DNA of 64,000 bases from Mercurialis annua (taxonomy: Eukaryota; Streptophyta; Magnoliopsida; Malpighiales; Euphorbiaceae). The stretch spans positions 33,878,628-33,942,627 of the forward strand of contig NC_065576.1 in assembly GCF_937616625.2 (NCBI RefSeq). Reading direction: 5' to 3'. This document shows, piece after piece, positions 11,808 to 24,271 of the stretch. Each line of letters begins with the position of its first letter. The first letter of the stretch is position 1. The notes under the pieces were generated by a model. It saw nothing but the letters and a program-made list of their open reading frames with translations. It did no database searches and was not told the DNA's origin. The translations under genes and the position numbers were made by a program.

Positions 11808-14800
11808 AAAACAACAAAACTGAGCACAAGTCATATAAACGCACCAAGATAAATCACATAACATATACCCAATGTACTGACATAGCATCGAATATACGAA
11901 GCAAAGCTAAACCCAATGTAACCAAGAATGAAAGATAACGATTGCACATAACAGTCTCCGTCCCCTAAGTATCCTCCCCAACTATAACCGAAAAGAATTA
12001 AACTTATAGGCATACCTCCACTCATCCATCTACGCGCTTGCGTAACCACAACTCGACAGGTTGTAACTCGAATGATAACTCAAATCACCCCTTTCATAAA
12101 CCAACAAATCAAATATTCACACCACTCAGGCGCAAAATTAAAACTTGACAATTCAGTGCTTTAAACTATTATTTGATTAAACAAAATATAAACTTCCAAG
12201 ATTATTCAAATATAAACATTAAACATCTCACAAGGGAGGTTACCAAAAGTCGCTCGAGTTCCAAGAGCTATCATAATAACTTGAACAAGGTGCAAGGACA
12301 AGCCCGAAACGCAAATCATAATTCTTATAATACCAAAATCTAACTCTTCAAATGGAAACCTTAAATCCCCATTAATAACATCAGGCTACCCTCGCCATTT
12401 ACTTAGCATCTCTACACTTATCATCTCATATCGAAGCATATACATAACTCGTTACATCAAACGAATGATCTAGTCCATAATCAACTAGATAAAGCTCTTG
12501 CCAAATTATATAATAGCCAACTTAAACATCCAGAGAATCAAGCTCTGTACATACGACAAAGACTAAGCTCGACAAGACCATCAACCTTAACGAATCTATA
12601 AACACGTACGCACATACTGACATCCCAATTGATATATCACTTTAACTACTGATAACAAAATCTCCAAGATACATACAAATTAACTCATTCAGAAAGATTC
12701 TTCCACTCATACCATAAGAAAGTATACAGCCCGAAGTTACCCAAGGTAATTAACCACCCACTTACATATCAACTATATTTCATAGACTTAATTTTTATTC
12801 CACACACAAAAGGTTCAATATCTGAATAAAGCGATATTCAAACTTTCAACAACAACAATTCACAACTAACAGTATCGACCAACCAACCTATTTGTCAAAA
12901 CTCACCAGTCACAATTCTCAAATCAGCTAATTAATAAATTCGAACCGAACTCAAATTCTCAAAATCAACTCACCAAATGTAACTGTAACCTTATATTCAA
13001 GAGATCACCTCGATCAAATTCACTAGTACTCGGGTCATTGGTTATGCTCAAAGTCACATTTATAGGAAAATAAAATTTCCAAAACACAAAATATTATATA
13101 TTAATATAATCCACCTCTTAAAAAAAACATTAACCTCTTTAATTTCATTTCGTTTCCAAACCGAAAATAAATAACCTGTTAGGAAAAACCTCCAGTTTCA
13201 TAATGCATCAAAATACTAAAATACTTTCTTTTTGAATTCGTACTTAAACCTTACCTTTTTAAATAAATTTACAATTTTATGAAATCGTTTAGCTTACAAA
13301 ATTTTATTATGCTCTTTAAAATTATATTATTCTCTTTAAAATTAAGTTTGATAAAATCTCCTCACTTTCTCAAAAAGGAAAAATCTTGCAAATAAGAATC
13401 CCTTCATTTACAAAAAATAATAATTATATCGATATAACAAAACTTTTTGGACATAATTCGAATCTGTAAACGACAAAATTTCTTTTAAAATTTTAAGTGT
13501 AAACACACATGTGGAGCATAACCAAATTACTCAATTCGACAACCCACAAATCATAAGTTGGAAGCTAACACGTAAGCGTTCCAAACCGACCTAAAAGTCC
13601 TATCATACTTATAACAACAATATCTCGAGTGCAATCTTATATTCATTCTTACTCTTACGAAGCACAAAATCTATGATACTACCGACCAATCACTCCTGAC
13701 ATAAGCGTCCTCAATTCACCACTATCATCACAGAGTATTTGTCTAGCTACATTTCGGTAAAATTTCAAACCATTTGAAATCCATAAACTTTATAAATACA
13801 TTTATCCTAAGGTGACTCGCGAGTTCGTATCAAAATATTTTTCTCAAAAACACTTTATTGTCAAAATCTGCTTTACATAATTGTAAGCCAGGGTGATGAC
13901 GCCTCTCATCACCAAAGAGTTGCATCCAACTCTAATCATTTCTATGCACGTGATGCATGTACTATTATGCATGTATCAATTATTAATTTCTCTTTTATTT
14001 AGTGAACATACTCAGTGCTCAATGCAATTTCCTATTCGTGACATTCAAAATGCATGTCCATGATATGTCTGGGCACAATTACATGATAAAATATTTCAAA
14101 CACTTTAACTAATTTCATTTGAAATCAATTTCTCGGTAAAACATTGGCTAGACATTACGCTCAATGAGACGTGCATTCGATAACCTCAAAATATTCCTCT
14201 AACTCCATACTTACAATCTACCAAGTCATACGATACCACAATAATAAATCAAAACGATAACTCCACAAAAACTCATAAGTATAAAATAATATTCGATAAA
14301 ACTCCAAAAAAAACCGAAACTCAACTCAAGGAAAAAAACGCATCACATACGTTTTTACAACACTTACCACCCGTTCCCGCATCACATCGATCAACCTTGA
14401 TGAAAAACACTAGTGTATTAATACACTGATATATATATCCTCGAGTTAGAATTTCCAATATCCTTATTTAGGATACACATAAACCACCAACCGTTCCAAA
14501 GAAACAATTCCATCAATTTCCTCGATATCGAAATCCAAAGATCTCGATCCACAAACAAAACACCAAACCCAGCGTCACCCAAACCGAAACTAAAGCAAAA
14601 CAGGGTATAAACGAAGGTTCGACTCACTGTCAAACCAACATCAAGGTAAGCCAAAAAGAACTGCGTGAAATAATTTACCTCACGTGCTTCTCCGCACGAA
14701 GAGATAAAACAAAAACAATCAACATAGTCCAACCAAACTTGCGAGGTATACAATGCAAATTAAAATCAAAACATTACGATTTCTACAAATCATAAACCAT

Positions 14801-15836
14801 CCAAGCATGCCACTAACCACAATTAACCCAAACCTATTTAAAAGGCATAAACAAAGCATGCTACAACAAACTAAGATTCGTCGTAACCAAGAACAACAAG
14901 TAAAATGCCATCGAGCAAAATACGTATCGAAACTCATTTTGAAATATAAAGTCAATCACAAAGTTTTTCAAGTTCTAGTTGAGCCTCATAGTTTTAAAAT
15001 TTCCGTTTTTTCGAAAAACCTCCTTTATAAACCAATTGCTTAAGAAGTTCCCAAAGTATCTCAATCCATAAAACCACCGAGTTAGCCGAGTCATTACAAC
15101 TGCCAAGATCAACTGCCAAATTTGGGTGACCCAAGTCAAACCCAAAACCACCATTTATAAAACGCATTCAAAACATTTTGTAAATCCGGAAAAAAAATAC
15201 CCTTAAATAAAATCTCAACCTTTTCTCAAAAATAGGAGCTCAACGTAATCCAAGCATCAAACAGCAATTCAAAAATCTAAGTGAGAAAACCCTTTATCAC
15301 AAACAACCATTCCGAGAAACGCATACTCTCACCAAACACAACATACCAAAGTATATGACCAAAGACACCTCCAATGTCCACAAACCAAAATATGGTAAGA
15401 TCATAAAAATCATAATAAATTATCAAAGCCATATTCCATTATTTAAATAATATTATTTTTAAAATAATGGTCGGTCAAAACCAAGTCACACGTAAGATTC
15501 TGAAATACGTGAAATTCATTTTACTTACAAAGTAACCAAAAATCACATTTTTTTTAAAGTATTAAAACCAAATTTCTTTTTCGATTCTCGTGTCAAAACA
15601 CAAATCAAACTAAAATAATTTTTCCCAGTAAAACCAACGTGTGACCAAACAATGTGTAGCCACAAAACATGCTTAAAGATTTAACACCAAAATCCTTTAA
15701 AAGCAAAACAAGGACAATGCCTAACATTTTATCATTAAAACCCTCAATGATTACGGCCAAAGCCAAAATTACTTACCAACAAAACATAGCAATTCAATAT
15801 GATCATAATTATCCAAGGCATAAAATCCAACAACTA

Positions 15837-16038
15837 ATCACCCAAGCTAAACATCATATAAGGCACAACAGCCAACAAAATATCACCCAAAGTAAACACT
15901 ATATAAGGTACAACAGCCAACCAAAACATCACCTAAAGTAAACACCATAAAAGGCACAATAGCCAAAAAACATCACCCAAGGTATATCTCATATATGGCA
16001 CAGCAGCCGATAAATCACCCAATGTATAAGCAATAAAC
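15837..16038. repeat. Minisatellite of about 45 bp, 4-5 units, in the leader of element B
   Basis: Degenerate units begin ATCACCCAA and contain GGCACAACAGCCA, starting near 15837, 15883, 15929, 15972 and 16013. The array is absent from the otherwise similar leader at 52898-53236. Confidence 0.75.
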
Positions 16039-16247
16039 ATTCAGAAGTAAAGCATCAGTAACACATAAGACCGACACTCAACATTCCTATAGATGAAGGT
16101 AGAAAATTTTGAAAACAAAAGATGACGTTTCAAATGACAAGACTTGAATCCTAATTCCTCATTAGATCCTAAGACACGACAACACTTAACATGACATACA
16201 ACTGTAAACACATAACATGCAAAAATTTGGCCTTAGTTCGAAACTAA

Positions 16248-16260
16248 AGCTCTGATACCA
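16248..16260 (-). promoter_or_regulatory. Primer binding site of element B (tRNA-iMet type)
   Basis: The minus strand reads TGGTATCAGAGCT four bases inside the 5' LTR (which starts at 16264/16265). It is complementary to the 3' end of plant initiator methionine tRNA, the usual primer for gypsy elements. Confidence 0.85.
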
Positions 16261-16264
16261 ACTT

Positions 16265-19000
16265 TGTCACGACCCAATTTCCTGGATCGCGACCGGCGCT
16301 AGGGTATGGGTATGGTTGTACCAAAACCCGTAGCTAGCCTTGCGGATAACCATACAAACAAATAAACCTGCAAGAAAACCACTGCACGAGGGCAACCGAG
16401 ACTCCAACCTAAATCTAACAGTTTATATAACAAGTTATATAATAAAATGCTCGGCACTAATCCGAGACTCCAACAACATGCCTTATTTATAATAGGTCTG
16501 AATCCAAAGTAATACATGTCAACATAAGCTTAAACAACAGTCAGACCGTTCTGATATCAATAGTCTAAAATAATAAAGACATAACTATCATTACTGCGGT
16601 CTAAGAATTTTAAAAGAATGACTATCTTTATTTAAAACCAAAAGTAGATCTCCATAGAATAATGAAAGCTGGAGATCAATCAGACGCGCTCAAAATCATA
16701 AACCTGAAAAAATTGGGGAAACAACGGGGTCAGATATACTGAGGTGAGTTCATACAATTATTTACATTTATTAAGTGAAAACCTTTAAAACCTCAAAGCA
16801 CTTCTTTTACTAATATAATTAACATTATGGAAATACTGTATTGAAATGATCCCAGCGTAAGTGCGACGTATCACACAAAATCCCAGAGTGGACGAAACAA
16901 ATCCGCGTCAATTCCCAGCGTAAGCCAGACATTGGTCTGCTGATCCCAGAGTACTTACCGGTGCACACAGTCTTGATACAAGCCTATCGAGTAGCTCGTT
17001 CCAATCCAGATCCATAATGGTTTAAAACAGTTCGCAAACATTTATATATATGAAAATACACAATTTACTTAATAAAGCTAAATAGCGATATAAACTCACT
17101 GCTTGCTAATCCACGTGATAACCTGGCAAGCAACCTAAACCTGCTCCGACTCCATGCACGAACAGTCGACGGGTCTAGAAACAAAGCTTATGTTAAAAAC
17201 AATTCATCCCCTAACTCTAAGAATACTAGACACCACATAGGACAAGTATCTCAACCACAAGTCAAAGTACAAGCCCAATCACAACATCCAATGCATAAAC
17301 ATTTCATATCCAAAGTAATACCAGAGTCAAACAACTAAGTTAAGCATAATTGAGTTCTCGTTGAAAATATAATCTGGAGTACTGATATAACTTAGTTTAA
17401 AACTTTAAAACCAAGTGAAAATCCTAGAGTAGTGAATTAGCCTTCAAGCTTAATCTCACATGTCGGGCGATCCAAGTCTAACCCGACCAAACGTTATGCC
17501 AGAGTAAAATTAAAGTATAATCCGAAACCTTTAAATCAAAACAATGTTCATTTGAAAACCATGGAACTCAATCATAGCTTAACAACCAAATAAACCATTT
17601 ATACAACATATTTAAACCTTTTGCCAACACTTGGAAATACCACCCAGAGTAGACACACATGTGCCAAAGCATATCAAATGATCCATAAGAGGTCTAAATA
17701 CACATATGAGTCACTCTATTCAGATCTGAAATAGAGAAGTTAACTTAACCTTTTACATGGCACAATTTCGCCATTTTTACGCATAATTGACATATGATGA
17801 AACCAACGATTCTTAAACATTGCTAATATAATACAAACATCCAAAACACCTTAGAATCACTTATGGGCAGCCAGTTATGTTTTGAACAACAATCAAGTCA
17901 AATCAATTTGATTACATGCATTACGAATCAAACAACCAACCTTAAATATATCAAACAAGCCAAACAACATCAAGTTGAATTCATTTAACTTAGAACAGCC
18001 CTAAGTATTGATTTCCAGCAATATAACATCACTCGAAAACAATAAATAATCATGGCAAGATCAACCCAAGGACCTAGCATTCAATTCTATCAATCTACTA
18101 CGTAACTCAAGAATGTATTTCAATCACAACACATACTAGAAACAACCTAACATACAACTCAGATTAATCATAATGAAACAGTAGGTAATTCATAACAACA
18201 ACACATCAATGAACCTAGAACGCGATAAATACGATATGGCGTAAGAATGGTACATACCCGATGTGAGACAATGGAATGAATTGAAGAACAAGTGAAATCA
18301 GATTAAAGGTGATATCTATAACACCCAAGTTTTTGGAAATCAACATTATCAAGTAAGAAATCGATACGAATGACGGAGCTATGATTTCATAAAGGAAAAG
18401 TGTAAGAATTTACTCACCAAAGCCACACGATTGAAGAGATGGAAGATAAGAGATCCAATTCAGACTGTTTTTATGATTAGGGTTCGGCTAGGGTTTCTAA
18501 AAAGTGAAAAAGAGCGTTTAAAATCAAATAACGGGTCTATTAATAGAATCTGAATCAAAGTTACAGGTGAGGGCGCGATGGGAGGCGCGATGCGAGGCGC
18601 GTTCGTCCCATCGCGCCTTCACAGGCGCACACAAACAGCCTGGGGCGCGTTGCGAGGCGCAATGGCTTATCGCGCACTCCAACGCGCCTCAAATTTTGAT
18701 CCAATGGTCAACGTTTTCTCGAGCACAGCATATCCCAAAATGAGCCCGATCCAACGGTGCAATTGGGAGAAATGGATGTTTTATCAAAACATGTCAGATT
18801 CAGAAGGCACTCGAACACATCATCGATTATAATCCGGATACAAATCATATCGCTATTGAAAACTCACACGAAACATCAGACACATACAAGATACAACTCA
18901 AACCCCAAAGTAAATGTCACACTTGCCAATTCCACCATAAACAATCCGAAACTAAGTCAGAATCACAACGAAACTATGATGGAAAACACGGGATATTACA
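16265..19000 (-). repeat. Right (5') LTR of element B (2.74 kb)
   Basis: It starts TGTCACGACCCAATTTCC and ends GGGATATTACA, both read on the plus strand. It is the more complete of the two LTR copies. Several CCAGAGT motifs recur (16880-16950, 17319, 17500, 17643), as ACTCTGG does in the LTR at 50496. A GGCGCGATG-rich cassette lies at 18568-18692. Confidence 0.88.
18568..18692. repeat. GGCGCGATG / CATCGCGCC inverted-repeat cassette
   Basis: GGGCGCGATGGGAGGCGCG is mirrored by CCCATCGCGCC, followed by GCGCGTTGCGAGGCGC and ATCGCGC. The cassette is CpG-rich inside AT-rich sequence. The left LTR has a shorter version at 8703-8798, where a solo LTR inserted into the CGCGC motif. Confidence 0.8.
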
Positions 19001-19482
19001 TGAAACCTCCAATTAACATGATAAGGTCAGCTAAATCAAAATGGATAATTAAATTTTTTCGTTAACTAAAATTGATATCTTAGTTTAATTATTTTTGCAA
19101 CTTTAGACAATGGGAGACAAACAACCATTTTATTCATGTGAAAAACAAATAATATATTTTAATAGAAAGTATTAATCTATATTTTTTTTTGTTTTCATTC
19201 TAAATTTTACAAAATCGGTTGAACAGGTTGAACTGCGAACCGATGGCCATACCAGTTCGGTTTTTAAAACACTGGTTGAAAGATATTATATTTGTTGATA
19301 CTATTTTTATAGAATAATTTTTAAAATAATTAGACCAATATTTTGTCATTAAGGTAAATATTTAATAGTAATAATTATCTTTACTAAATTAGAATATCGG
19401 AAATCATTTCATTCTATAAATATATTGATCATTCAAAAGATTTACATTAATACTCATAAATTCAAATATTCTACATTAATTT
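19001..19482. other. Host segment 2: upstream flank of defensin-like copy 1
   Basis: It continues host segment 1 (TGAAA shared at the junction) and matches 60849-61349 upstream of defensin-like copy 2. It ends with AATTT, which is repeated at 48234 after the large insertion; the match to copy 2 then resumes at AAGTTCAAAAAATTTC. No gene is seen in it. Confidence 0.75.
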
Positions 19483-21081
19483 TGTAATACCCCGAAAATT
19501 TAAGAGTTAAAATATACCCACGTGTCTAATATTTTATTAGATGGGAGTAGGTAAATTAAATTTAAAGATAAATTTTTAATATGCCTATAGGATTGCAAAT
19601 TTAAATTTTTAGAATTTAAATTTGATTAGCCATATAGTTAACGGAGACAATGTGGATTTATGAATTGGGTGCAGAATAATTCATAAGTCCCTAGCGAATA
19701 TTTTTTATGCCAATATTCGCGAAATATTTTAAAAAGGTTATAGTGAAAATTTGATAAAATTTGGAAGCAGAAATTTTATCAAGCGCAGTCAATGCGGACT
19801 TAATAAATCGAAAATAATTTATTAAGAATAAAATATAAGTTGGATGGGAATACAAATTATATTTTTATTCTTGTTATATTTTATTAGATTTTTGGTATAA
19901 TTTTCACGAAATTTGAAAGTCGTTTCCCTTTAGACTACGGACGACTAGTTTAGAAGTTGGTTTAAAGTGCATGATTGAGCTAGTACTAAAGTGCACTTTA
20001 TCCATTAAGTATATATATATGCATCATTTGATGCAAATTAAGGCCAAAAGCCTTATTCTTTCTTCAGAAAGAAAGAACATGAGCTGCTAAGCTCTCTATA
20101 CAACGACGAAGCTAGGGTTTCGTACCGTTCGATCCGTTTCTCGATTCTAACTTCATTTCTTCAAGATTACTTACGCATTCGTGGTATTATATCCGTATTA
20201 AACGTTTATTTCGATTTATTTTGAATATAAACTAGTTTATAAACGGTTATCGTATCGATTAATTGTTTTATACATCCGAATTGATTTTGAATTGTGTATG
20301 CGTGATTTTGGATGTTATTTGGACGTATTAAGCAGGACGGGAGGTCTCAGAAATTCATTTTCGGGCTGTGCGGGTGCGCAGCCCGCTGTGCGACCGCACA
20401 GCATGGTGTGCGAGCGCACACCATACTATGCGGGCGCACACCATGTGCTGTGCGAGCGCACAACAATAAAATGATGTGCGACCGCACAGCTAAGCTGTGC
20501 CACCGCACAGCTTATGCTGCTCGACCGTACAGTACTGCTGACCGGGCGCACAGCTGCCCCGACGAGCAGTCGGAGTTTGATTTTTCTTCGGTTTTCGGGG
20601 GACTTTCCGGGGGCGATTCCGACGTGCTTTTGCCTAGTAACCCGAAGTGTTTTCCAACCGAACCTAAAACATTTTTAATAAATATTTTTAAACCAAAGTT
20701 AGATATTTTAAAACAATAACTTGTGTTAGAAGAAAGCGAAAATGTTTTATAACCTAAACCTAAAGACTTTTAAAAGGAAATTTTAAAAGTAAAGTAAAAC
20801 GTTTATAACGGACTTTAAAAGAGTTAAAGTCAACGTTTAAACGGTTTTAAAGATTTAGCAATCGGTTTTGCTAGATAATTAGTATATGACCGAGAATTGT
20901 TTTGACAATTAGGTCTATACTATAAATAGTTTTCTTTAGGTATTGCGATACCTAAAATAACTTCTAGAGAGAAGTTAGAACATTTTCTCAAAACGAGAAT
21001 TTATAATATGGTTTTAAAAGAAAACAAACCATAAGTGTTATGTGTTTATATGATTATATGTTTGACCTAGATCTGGGTTTA
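19483..21081 (+). repeat. Solo LTR C, first segment
   Basis: 5' part of the LTR. A TATATATATA box at 20010-20020 is followed by a leader-like stretch (AGAAAGAAAGAAC, CTAGGGTTTCG). The palindrome array lies downstream of that box. Confidence 0.8.
20365..20566. repeat. Array of TGTGCG-NN-CGCACA palindromes in solo LTR C
   Basis: About ten units of GCTGTGCGACCGCACAGC type, some shifted to GGTGTGCGAGCGCACACC, so that the outer bases vary but stay self-complementary. That co-variation suggests the pairing itself has been kept or copied. Confidence 0.88.
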
Positions 21082-23928
21082 TGTAATATCCCGTAAAATT
21101 TTACATTTTATTACATTTAAATTCCGACATTTTTCTGGTCGTTTTGAAGTAATTTCGATTTAGTGGCTTGGTTCGAGTTGTTTGGTTTGAGGGTGATTTT
21201 ATTGGTTTAACCAATTAATTTTTAAATCAAAAAAAAAATAAAAAAAAAAGGTTTTTGCTGAATTCTCGTTCGAGAATATGGATTCTCGAACGAGAATCCA
21301 ATTCCAGGCCTGGTCTCGTTCGAGACCAGGCCATTCTCGAACGGGAATCAGGCCTGCAAGGCCATTCCCGTTCGAGAAAACCTTTGTCACTTGGACCCCT
21401 TCGCCCAGCCCACTTCGATCTCGTTTACGGCCCACTTCCCTACGTTATTTTAAGCCGACTTCTAAACAGAAAACCTAGATCACACTGCAAACTAACCCTA
21501 GCCACTTTTCTTTCGTTCTTTCGCTGAGTATTGAATCCGTAATCATCCTCCAAAGATCGCTGTTCAGTAAGTGTTTATAATTCCTTTTAATTTCAGATTT
21601 TGCTTTTGAACGGCTTTGCGTAATTTGAGTCGTTCTTGTTCGTTTCTAGATCGAAACTGATTCCGTTTGATCCCAGACGTTCTAGACTCCCGTACCTTCG
21701 ATTCCCTATCTCGGTTTTGTTAAACGGTACGTAATCGATCTTGTTTCAATCGCCGTACGGTTTCCGCTTTAAAGCTTTGTGTAATTTGTTTCTTATTTCT
21801 TTGTTACTGCCGATGGTTTCTTTTACTTAGGCCATGATTTTAGTTGATTCATGTTGTTTAGTCTCTATATTTTGGGTAGGCAAATCGTTGAATCTCAGTT
21901 GTGCTTCGTCTCGGTTTCGTTTAGTTCGTTTCCGTGTGATGTTAATTAATGGGTATTGATAAAACTTAAACATAAGTGTTGTTCTTATGATTTTGAGTTA
22001 TGGGTTAGGTTATGTTTAAGGATATAGATTGATTAAGTTTGAGGTTGAATTCTTGTTTAAGGATATCACAGTAGCAAAAATGGTGTTTGGAAGGCTTTCA
22101 TGTTGGCGGGGATTGAGGTGTAGTTTGAATGGAAAGGATGGTCAAATAACCTTTATGATCACCAAAGTCTTTTACTTAAAACAAATTAATCCTTAAGGTT
22201 AAACTTGAAACTAATAACTTGGGTTTTCTTTTTGAATATAAATTAAATAGTGAAAACGATAGATAACCATAAATTAAGTTAATATAATTACACGGGTAAT
22301 TATATTTGCCTTCAAATGTCGTTTTGTCAAAAGTTGGCTAAATTACAATTTAGCCCCTAAACTTATTTTATAACTTAATTAAGTGGATTTTTGGTTAATA
22401 ACTTTATAGTTGGTTTTAATTATAAAGAAAAGCAATTAATTTGATTTCGGATATCAAATTGACTAAAGTACAATTTAGTCCCTAATTGGCAAAAGTACAA
22501 TTTAGTCCCTGAATTTTTATTAACTTAAAATGATTAAGTTTTTGATTTGTAACTTGGGTTACTTAGAATTGAAGTTATTGAGTTCCGCTTTTAAAATGGA
22601 TATTTATTTTGTTAATTTATTTTATAAATATGAACTTGGGTTTATATTGATAATTGTTTTGAGTCGGGTTAGACTTGGGTCACCCGACCAGTGAGGTTAG
22701 CTTGGTAGTTATTGGTAACTCAGCTAACCCACTATTTGGAAATTATTTATTATTTAAAGTTATTAAATAATATTTATAAATTGCATTTTTAAGTGAGAAC
22801 TCAATAGACTTATTTAAATTGGGCTTTATTACCTAATGGGTATTATTTGTGTGTGCTTTGGATTGTTTATTCCGACATGTTAATTGTGCTAGTCTTATGT
22901 GGTGTCTAGTACTCCCTAGAGTTAGGGTCTGTTTTTAATAATTATTTTATTTGTCTAGACCCGTCTATTGTTCGTGCTCCAGAGGCGAACCAGGATTAGT
23001 TGCTTGCCGGTATTTCACGTGGAGTAGCAAGCAGTGAGTTTATATTTACTATTTACCGCTTTATTAAGTAAATTGTTATTTTAATATTAAATATATATAC
23101 TGTACGTATATTTCGAACTGTTTTTATATTATGGCTCTTAGTTTGAACATGCTACCTAATGGGCATCATTAGGACTGCGTGCGCACCGGTATTGATCTGG
23201 GTAAGGTATATATGGAAATGTGGTAACTCGGTGTGAGCATAGCTCTCGGGACCAGGTAGAGTAACTCGGTGTAGCTCAGCTCTCGGGACTCTGGTATAAG
23301 TGTGGTCAGTGGTAACTCGGTGTAGCTCAGCTCTCGGGACCAGACCTATTGGATTATGATTATTATTTAGAATTGTGGATTAGGGTTCCAACTATTATCT
23401 GTAATATCGTTATTAAATGTTTTAAACGTTTTAAAGGTTTTCCACTTAATAAATGTAAATAGTGGTATGAACTCATCTCAGTATATCTGACCCCGTTGTT
23501 TTCCCAATTTTTCCCAGGGTTATGATCTGAGAGAGTCTGGTGATCTCCGCATTTACTTTTCCTCGGAGGTTCCATTTATTTTGATAAACTGTCAAACTAT
23601 TTTATTCTTAGACCGCAGTAGTTAACTAGACGTCCTTATTATTATTTATTTTGTCGGATTGGTTCGACTGGTTATATTGCTTTGGCATGCAATATTATTT
23701 ACATTGATTTATGATGAATCTATTTTAGACTCGGAATTGAATAAGCATGTTATATTAACTGTTGAATATTATAACTGCTAGTTTTAGGCTGAAGTCTCGG
23801 TTGCCCTCGAGCATTGGTTTTCTGCAGGTTATGTGTTTATGAATTAAATGAAAGGCTAGCTACGGGTTTCGGTATTACATTACCCATACCCTAGCGCCGG
23901 TCGCGATTCATGAAAATGGGTCGTGACA
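21082..23928 (+). repeat. 5' LTR of the 21082-32201 element
   Basis: It starts TGTAATATCCCGTAAAATTTT and ends GGGTCGTGACA. In order it holds: a palindrome array (21262-21378); a TTATTTTAAG box (21445-21454) with a CT-rich leader; TTTAGTCCCT repeats (22335-22510); three GGTAACTCGGTGTAGCTCAG-type repeats (23221-23340); and the conserved terminal block. Confidence 0.95.
21262..21378. repeat. TCTCGTTCGAGA palindrome array, 5' LTR
   Basis: ATTCTCGTTCGAGAAT, GATTCTCGAACGAGAATC and a 26-bp perfect-arm palindrome (21307-21332, CCTGGTCTCGTTCGAGACCAGG core) are followed by half-units. They lie about 70-190 bp upstream of the TATA-like box. Confidence 0.9.
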
Positions 23929-23932
23929 AACT

Positions 23933-23945
23933 TGGTATCAGAGCT
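23933..23945 (+). promoter_or_regulatory. Primer binding site (tRNA-iMet type)
   Basis: TGGTATCAGAGCT begins four bases after the 5' LTR end. It is complementary to the 3' end of initiator methionine tRNA and primes minus-strand DNA synthesis. About 325 bp of untranslated leader follow before the gag start. Confidence 0.92.
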
Positions 23946-24271
23946 TTGGTTTCAAACCAAGGCCATTGCTTGTTATGTGTTTACTCTGTTAAGTATTGTT
24001 GTGTCTTAGGAACTACTGCGGATATAGGTTTCTGTCATGTCTTTTAAAACGTCATCTTTTGATTTTTAAAATATTCTGCCTACACCAATAGGATTGCGTC
24101 GAGTCAGTCATTATATGTTGATTTGATGATGTTAAACGTTAATTTTATTTCACTTGGGTGAATATATTATTGCTGTTGATTTCTTGGGAAATCCTATATG
24201 TTGCTTGTTTTGTTCATACTTGGGTATGAAATATCTGTGTATTTAAATTGTTCTTGTTCAATCCTTAGGAT

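Larger units (their letters stand above)
11772..16264 (-). other. Non-coding interior of element B
   Basis: Read on the minus strand it runs from a primer binding site (16260-16248) and a leader resembling 52898-53060, through about 4 kb of AT-rich DNA, to a hairpin and polypurine tract next to 11771. No gag zinc knuckle, protease DAGATHS, RT FIDD or integrase motif is found on either strand; the longest open frames are about 110 codons and unremarkable. A short stretch near 12030-12090 could be a decayed trace of the pol 3' end, but this is weak. Confidence 0.7.
6736..19000 (-). mobile_element. Non-autonomous LARD-like LTR element (element B), minus orientation
   Basis: The left end reads TGTCACAACCC (the reverse complement of an LTR 3' end) and the right end reads GGATATTACA (the reverse complement of an LTR 5' start). 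Both are flanked by the 5-bp duplication TGAAA (6731-6735 and 19001-19005). Between the two LTRs lie about 4.5 kb with a primer binding site and a polypurine tract but no recognisable gag or pol. Large LTRs with a non-coding interior match the definition of large retrotransposon derivatives (LARDs), which move with enzymes supplied by coding relatives. The LTR ends, primer site and leader resemble those of the element at 50496-60651, a plausible past helper family. Confidence 0.85.

Noticed and set aside
11485..11809. Open frames repeated at 18757-19065 as a possible conserved gene
   Set aside because: They are the same LTR end in two copies of one element; identity reflects LTR duplication, not coding constraint.
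12000..12090. Decayed chromodomain end of pol in element B
   Set aside because: A short loose resemblance to the pol 3' end near CTTGCGTAACCACAACTCGAC, too weak to support coding ancestry.
23933..23945. tRNA gene remnant
   Set aside because: The 13-base match to initiator tRNA is the primer binding site; no cloverleaf surrounds it.
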